Program-made: the position numbers and the translations under genes | Notes under the pieces: model-generated | What the model saw: only the letters and a program-made list of their open reading frames with translations | Told to the model about the DNA's origin: nothing | The model's database searches: none | Shown here: piece after piece, positions 58,971 through 64,000 of the stretch | How positions within the stretch are numbered: the first letter of the stretch is position 1 | How the letters are laid out: the number at the start of each line of letters is the position of its first letter | Source: Rotaria socialis | Taxonomy: Eukaryota > Rotifera > Eurotatoria > Philodinida > Philodinidae | Length of the DNA stretch: 64,000 nt | Reading direction: 5' to 3' | Assembly: GCA_905331475.1 (NCBI GenBank) | Contig: CAJNYU010001081.1 | Span: 1-64,000 of the forward strand

Positions 58971-61325
58971 TTAATTTTGAGTAGTAGTTGCAGTAGTGGT
59001 AAGATCATCGTTATCCCGTATAAATTCTCTTAAAGAACCGACAGCACTAAAATATCCCTAAAATCAAAAAATGAAGTGACGAGTTCTTTTTTCCACAGAT
59101 TTATTCGTATTTTTGTACCTCATGTTCAAGAAAAATTGCTTTAATTTTACCGCGCGACCAATAATCCATAGCAAATGCTAATATTCGCATTGACAAATCG
59201 TTAATACGCAAAAAACTGCCGCTAAATAATATTCGATTCACATTCTATAAATGAAAAACAAAACTCTAAACGAATATGAGAGAAATAAAATTCTTACTTC
59301 TGTTCGAGCACACATCATGGAAATTGAACCGATATTATTTAAAACGGTTACTAAAGTCGATCGAGCTAAATCAGCTTTTGTTGCTTGATCACGTTTTTCC
59401 GATAGATTCATATGACCAAAACTAGAATCGTAGATAAGATTATTTCAACAGTCAATTTTCCTATTATAAAAATATTTAGTAGAAAGATGACCTCAGTCAA
59501 AAGAACAGTTCAATTTCTCTAGTATTCCATGAATCCCACAGACAGTTGCGCGTGGCATTTTTTCTCGAATCAGCACATTGAAATCTTCTGAGAATTACCT
59601 GCTTGCTACAATGTGACCTGGTAGACCGAACCGTTCGTAATCACCACCATAGATATCCTTGACTAATTTATCAACCTAATTCAATTAAATCGATCAAATC
59701 AAAGTCATACTTATTAACCATGAAACTCACTTTTGTACTGTCACCTGCAGTGGCCAACTGAATTGCTTCGTCATAACTTGAACAGCCCGTTAATAAACAA
59801 CATAGACCCAAAAACGTACCGCCACCTATACTACAATCAATATTAAGAGAAACATCACTGTGATTTAAATAATACGAATAGAAAATAAGTTTATATAACC
59901 AACCTTGTGCCACTTATACGACGATAGCTTGTTTCAGATTCCACATGTAGTATGCTGATTCCACTGCCAATATTCACCAATAGAAATGGATTTTGAATAT
60001 CAAATTTAAATGGATGTTTATTTGGGTTAGCCTCATTTTGTGGTTCTTCGTAATAGAAACATTCGTTGGGATTAAGTTTGCTTAAATAACTCAAGCCTTT
60101 TATTAATGTATCAAGTTCATCACATTTGTGCCAACTCAATTTTAATTTCTAATAATAATAATAAAACGAACCATCGAATAAGATTTTGGAGTTTTTTCTA
60201 TGAAACATAATCTAGTAGGGGGATGACGCAAATATCTTATCTCGTCGCAAGAATGGTTCGGTCGAAAGTTGTTGAGATTTTTCTCTTTTACTTGTACGCT
60301 GAGTTATTTTCAAGAACCGAAGTTGAAGAAACATTTCTTTTTCATATTCGAAAAGAGGTGGGATCATTTTTAAGCTATCGATTACATCGTTAAATATCCC
60401 AGAATATTGATAACATGTTAAACCCCCCATACAGAATAGAAGTCCATGGGTGGTGTCTCTGTTCCACAAGCTATAATTTTGCAACAAAGCATGTCCTGAT
60501 GCCAGTTTTTGCGTTATTTGATAGAGAAATGTTCGTCCTGTCATTTTTCATCGGTTTTAGTTCATTTTTCATGAAGTAAACCTTGATTTTCAACGGAGAA
60601 ATCTAACCCAGAGGGTGGGCTTCTATTCTGTGTAGGGGTTTAATCCTGCGTTGATTTCTACCTTGTTTTTATTTAAAAGACGAGTACTTACTTCAACTGC
60701 ATCATATTCGAATTTATAGGCACCCCCGCCTGTTGCGAAAACTTGAAAAGTTAATGTATGCAGATGCTTCATAATGCATAAATCAATAAAATTTGGCATT
60801 TTCGACGTGGGAAATCTAATAAAATGGAGATTTCCTCGGCGGCCGCCGAATTTTATATTCTTCAATTCAAGATCATCATCCCGAAACCCATCTTCGCCAT
60901 ATGCACGATTCGATACTAAATAATGACGAATATTCATGAGAATTTCACCTTCAGTCCGAATTTCATCGAGTGTTAAATCAAGCGGTTCAAAATAAACAAG
61001 TTTAACTAGCGTTCCACCGATATCAATAGCAAACCAAGGAAAAACTGCAATATAGAAAATTAAAAAAAACTTTTTGTTTTGTTTTGTTTGTATCAACCAA
61101 CCTGGAAGAACTTTTTTCTCTGACACTTGTTGACTATTAACGATAGGAGTCACATGATTAGTCAACGCTTTCGGAAGTTTATTTATAATTTCATTGGAAT
61201 GTTCGATACCGTTGCAACTAAAACAATGAATTCAATTTTTTTAACGTGTTAACAAAAAATAGAACATTATTGTTTATAGAACAGGCTTTCTGTAATGAAA
61301 AACAAACATACCCTTTTGCCTCCAT
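58971..61325 (-). CDS. PANK: Pantothenate kinase (PanK2/3 type)
   Basis: Ten exons on the minus strand (61312-61325, 61102-61217, 60692-61044, 59904-60148, 59731-59830, 59599-59675, 59298-59421, 59119-59244, 58971-59057, plus the joins given; nine intervals) give 413 residues in frame. Features are [18 protein letters not shown] (phosphate-binding start), [72 protein letters not shown] and a C-terminal FSGSFLRIN...YFSAVGSL. This is the eukaryotic type II pantothenate kinase, the first and regulated step of CoA synthesis. The first exon holds only four full codons. The leader contains a short upstream frame. The intron at 60149-60691 is 543 bases, ten times the usual size. Nine exons are listed; the word ten above should be read as nine. 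Confidence 0.92.
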
Positions 61326-61342
61326 TTCGTTTTGCTCTGTTC

Positions 61343-61375
61343 TCAAAACAAATTAAAATGTTTCTGGTTCGACAT
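61343..61375 (-). promoter_or_regulatory. Upstream open reading frame in the PANK leader
   Basis: An ATG directly after an acceptor-like TTTTCATTTCAG opens a 10-codon frame (MSNQKHFNLF, then TGA). It ends 17 bases before the PANK ATG. If the transcript begins at that acceptor, the uORF would be the first ATG and could dampen translation of PANK. Its use is not shown. Confidence 0.4.
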
Positions 61376-62332
61376 CTGAAATGAAAATATAAATAAAAAA
61401 AACACGCCATTAATTACTCTGATGACTAATCTAGTTATTTATTTCACTTCTATACGAATGCATATAAAAAAATCATGTCCAAGTGTTTAAAAAACAAGGC
61501 TATTATTCATTCAAGCATAGACCAATGCTTTTTACTATCATCATCGTCACTATCAACATTAGTCATTCGCCAATCATGCTCAGGCCAGCGTAAATGTCAC
61601 GGTTCTTTTTACCTAAATGGGGGAAACCACTTTTATTCAAATCAAAACTGACATAGATATACACGGAGCGTTGTACATGTTGGTATTGCACTACATAATA
61701 TGACTCTTCTAGATAATAGATGTAGTCTATACAGCTGAGCAAAACAACAAACATCGTATGGTCCTGTCAATGTTTTAATATACTTAAACTAACATGAGAT
61801 ACGAACTTGAAATGATTATGTTTTATCATCATAACTCTATGTCTAACTTTACTCATAGACTGTACCATAGTTAAATCGGCAATCAATGCATAATATCTCA
61901 CAGCGCATAATGATTGGCATCAATTCTTAAAAGTGTTGATTTTTATCAAGTTTGCTACGTGATCTTGCTTTAGTGTACAAATAACGGCATTAATATATAT
62001 TATTAATTAATTTAAACCAATGAAATATGATCTAGAAAAAAAATCAAATTGGTAATTGATAATACAGATTCAAATTAAGTAGATTATCGATTTAATTCGA
62101 TTTTTGTTGCTGACACTAAAAATGAACTGATTGCAAAGGACCCCTCTCGTGGTTTCAAACGTTACCTCACTACTTTCAATAAGATAAAATCTTTCATTTT
62201 ATGAGAAAAAAAAACACATTGTCTCCTAGTTTATTACATTCTTTTCATTGAAAAGTTTACTTTAATAAAAAACCAAACCAAAACAAAACAAAACAAAGTA
62301 TGTAGTTTCACTACAACAATGATAACAAACAT
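61376..62332. other. Intergenic between PANK and QTRT2
   Basis: About 950 bases, AT-rich. The open frame 61563-61754 (minus) is unremarkable. No gene or repeat is recognised. Confidence 0.5.
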
Positions 62333-63541
62333 TTATTCCTTTTTTTCTTGTTCGATTGCATATTGTTTAAGTATCATTATTCGATAATCATTCCATGTAT
62401 TTGCTTTTAAATTTTCCCGAATTTGTTGAAAAAATCCATGATAATGATATAAATTATGAATTGTAATTAATGTTCGACTAAGTAATTCTTTTGTTTGTAT
62501 TAGATGATAAACATACGCTTGTGTATAGTTTTTACACGTATAACAACCACAATCTACTACAAGAGATTGCTTACCATTAGCATATTGTTTAGAATTAATA
62601 TTATATTCTGCACCGAGAGTATTCGAAGACATTTTATCATTGTATAGAAATGATAATATTATAAGACGATCAGAAATATGAGCAACATAAGCACCAGAAA
62701 AAAGATCTAAACCCAAATCAATTCCATGTATGACATTATCCGGTCGCCATAGAAGTGGCATAGTAAATAGAATATTCTTATAATCGATCAATTTCGTTTT
62801 TGTTTCTTCAATTATTGGTTTTAAAGAATTTAAATCAGTATTCTCGGTTGATGGACCATAAGAATGAAAACCTTCGAAACTAACACCAAGTATATTGTTT
62901 TCATTGTTTGATATATGAGAAAGAATATCATTTAAATATATTTGCCGATGACGTTTGTCCTGTCCACCAACAAGTGGAATAATTGCATTCGATAGTATAG
63001 TTTTATCGCCTAATGAACTTTCCAAAAAACGTCGACTACGTTCACGATCTTTAACTAAACGCTTTTCTGTAGTTTTATCAATCGGAGTATCACCATCGAA
63101 CATTGGCTCATAGACGGACGGTTGAACAAGTTTAATTAATTTTTTAAATCGTTCAATATTTAATTCTTGTCGTCCTGCTTTTGTCCATACACTTGAATAA
63201 AGATTTCCACTACCACCGGGTCGTAATTCAACTAGAGAATCATGAAATGGACAATAGATAGGATCGGTTATACGAGCAAAGCTTCCATATGATCCTGTAT
63301 GTTCAAGATTTTTCATAGAGTCAACTAAACTACCAAGTGGAATTTCAAATAAACGTGTTACATTATCAGGTATAAGATCATAAGTCACATCGGGTACAAC
63401 ACCGGAACGTACATAAAGCATAGCAGCAGGCGTTTCGATTATTTTTGGTATTGTTGAAAATGTTAGTTCACCAAGACGAGCTGCATTTGTTGTTGTTATT
63501 GAACTCGACAGAGATATGGTTTTAAAGGACATGGTAGCCAT
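62333..63541 (-). CDS. QTRT2: Queuine tRNA-ribosyltransferase accessory subunit 2
   Basis: One coding exon, 402 residues. It has the tRNA-guanine transglycosylase TIM-barrel layout: ARLGELTF at the N-terminus, PAAMLYVRSG, IYCPFHDSLVELRPGGSGN, SVWTKAGRQELN, GVSFEGFHSYG and WRPDNVIHGIDLGLDLF. The C-terminal zinc site is DCGCYTCKNYTQAYVYHLI with a later His in IHNLYHYHGFF. QTRT2 pairs with catalytic QTRT1 to swap guanine for queuine at position 34 of certain tRNAs; bases are salvaged from diet or microbes. I chose MATMSFK as start because the longer frame upstream crosses AAATTTCAG, an apparent splice acceptor directly before ATG. Codon use is like its neighbours. The gene has no introns in its coding part. 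Confidence 0.92.
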   Translation of the reverse strand: MATMSFKTISLSSSITTTNAARLGELTFSTIPKIIETPAAMLYVRSGVVPDVTYDLIPDNVTRLFEIPLGSLVDSMKNLEHTGSYGSFARITDPIYCPFHDSLVELRPGGSGNLYSSVWTKAGRQELNIERFKKLIKLVQPSVYEPMFDGDTPIDKTTEKRLVKDRERSRRFLESSLGDKTILSNAIIPLVGGQDKRHRQIYLNDILSHISNNENNILGVSFEGFHSYGPSTENTDLNSLKPIIEETKTKLIDYKNILFTMPLLWRPDNVIHGIDLGLDLFSGAYVAHISDRLIILSFLYNDKMSSNTLGAEYNINSKQYANGKQSLVVDCGCYTCKNYTQAYVYHLIQTKELLSRTLITIHNLYHYHGFFQQIRENLKANTWNDYRIMILKQYAIEQEKKE

Positions 63542-64000
63542 CTGAAATTTAATCGTCAATTCAAAAGATAGAAGAAACAAATGTATAAGAAATATTAATT
63601 GCTTTTTTTATTCAAAAACAACAGTCATTTCAATGAAAAATATACCTGAATATTCATTCACAGTACATTGTCATGCGTCGTACACTAAAGGTAAACATAT
63701 GGTAAAAGTTGTTTTTCTTGATATGACACGTGTGTCATATTCTAGATGAAAGAAAAGAAAAAATTCGTAATTACGATATTGAATAATGACACGTGCCATC
63801 TCGACAACAAAAAATATCTACTATTAAAGTATGAAAATAAAAATTAAGGTGTATACACAATTTTGTCAAACTTCGTTACATAATCTTTATCCCTCTTCGA
63901 AACCATCATGAGTTTGGCCTCGATAAAAACAGTTTCGTAGTATGTTTATTAAATTCAATTATCTATGAAATGTCAGCCGCGGTAAAAATCATGACAGGTG
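63542..64000. other. Upstream region of QTRT2
   Basis: About 460 bases to the window edge, presumably holding the QTRT2 promoter and leader. A repeated GACACGTG-type motif occurs at about 63725 (ATGACACGTGTGTCAT, a palindrome) and 63787 (AATGACACGTGCCAT). This E-box-containing sequence could be a transcription-factor site, but that is inference. Confidence 0.35.

Noticed and set aside
1..64000. tRNA, rRNA, CRISPR, riboswitch or prokaryotic operon signals
   Set aside because: None seen by eye. I looked for B-box-like GGTTCGA motifs and for regularly spaced repeats; the one GGTTCGAA near 1785 lies inside the sirtuin remnant. A tRNA or Rfam scan would settle this.

Overview
The window looks like nuclear DNA of a small invertebrate, most probably a bdelloid rotifer. 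The DNA is AT-rich. Genes are split by many short GT-AG introns (mostly 45-70 nt). The gene set is metazoan: an innexin, a torsin, RETREG/FAM134, CoREST, THOC3, an SR protein, SPOP-like MATH-BTB, PANK, QTRT2, CCDC112 and UBE2V. These sit beside features often seen in bdelloids: an NHL-repeat gene fragment, lineage-specific secreted or membrane proteins, intronless bacterial-looking genes and nested DNA transposons. The species assignment is inference. I rebuilt exon structures by hand from splice motifs, reading-frame phase and family similarity; every multi-exon model given here closes in frame.

Layout. 1-2.5 kb: degenerate tandem repeats, an NHL fragment, a long inverted-repeat element and a broken SIRT5-type sirtuin. 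2.5-4.9 kb: a secreted glycoside-hydrolase-like enzyme. 6.8-8.0 kb: a coiled-coil protein with a likely myristoylation site. 8.0-12.5 kb: a gene-poor, very AT-rich stretch. 12.5-20.8 kb: a dense block with a hexose-phosphate mutarotase (-), then CCDC112, UBE2V, CoREST and RETREG all on + with short gaps. 21.5-26.6 kb: a small hypothetical gene, a multipass membrane protein and an alpha/beta hydrolase. 26.7-32.7 kb: THOC3, an 11-exon SR protein and an innexin, all on -. 35.0-37.6 kb: two intronless genes (an ABHD10-like hydrolase and a nuclease-toxin-like gene). 37.7-40 kb: a nested cluster of hAT-type elements with 8-bp target duplications. 43.4 kb: a TA-flanked MITE. 45.1-48.2 kb: a U-box/vWA/Vint (Hint) fusion. 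49.0-49.8 kb: a secreted, probably GPI-anchored protein. 53.9-55.1 kb: a MATH-BTB protein. 56.9-63.5 kb: torsin, pantothenate kinase and QTRT2, all on -.

How the genes relate. There is no single pathway. Most are housekeeping genes: ubiquitin signalling (UBE2V, MATH-BTB, U-box), mRNA processing and export (SR protein, THOC3), ER biology (RETREG, torsin), CoA synthesis (PANK) and queuosine tRNA modification (QTRT2). A recurring signal is a splice-acceptor-like pyrimidine tract plus AG just before many start codons. With the short gaps between same-strand genes, this fits spliced-leader trans-splicing or 5' UTR introns. The most unusual items are the U-box/vWA/Vint protein, a CoREST carrying a GATA-type zinc finger, the nested hAT cluster beside a bacterial-toxin-like intronless gene, and a fold-back element inside the RETREG intron.
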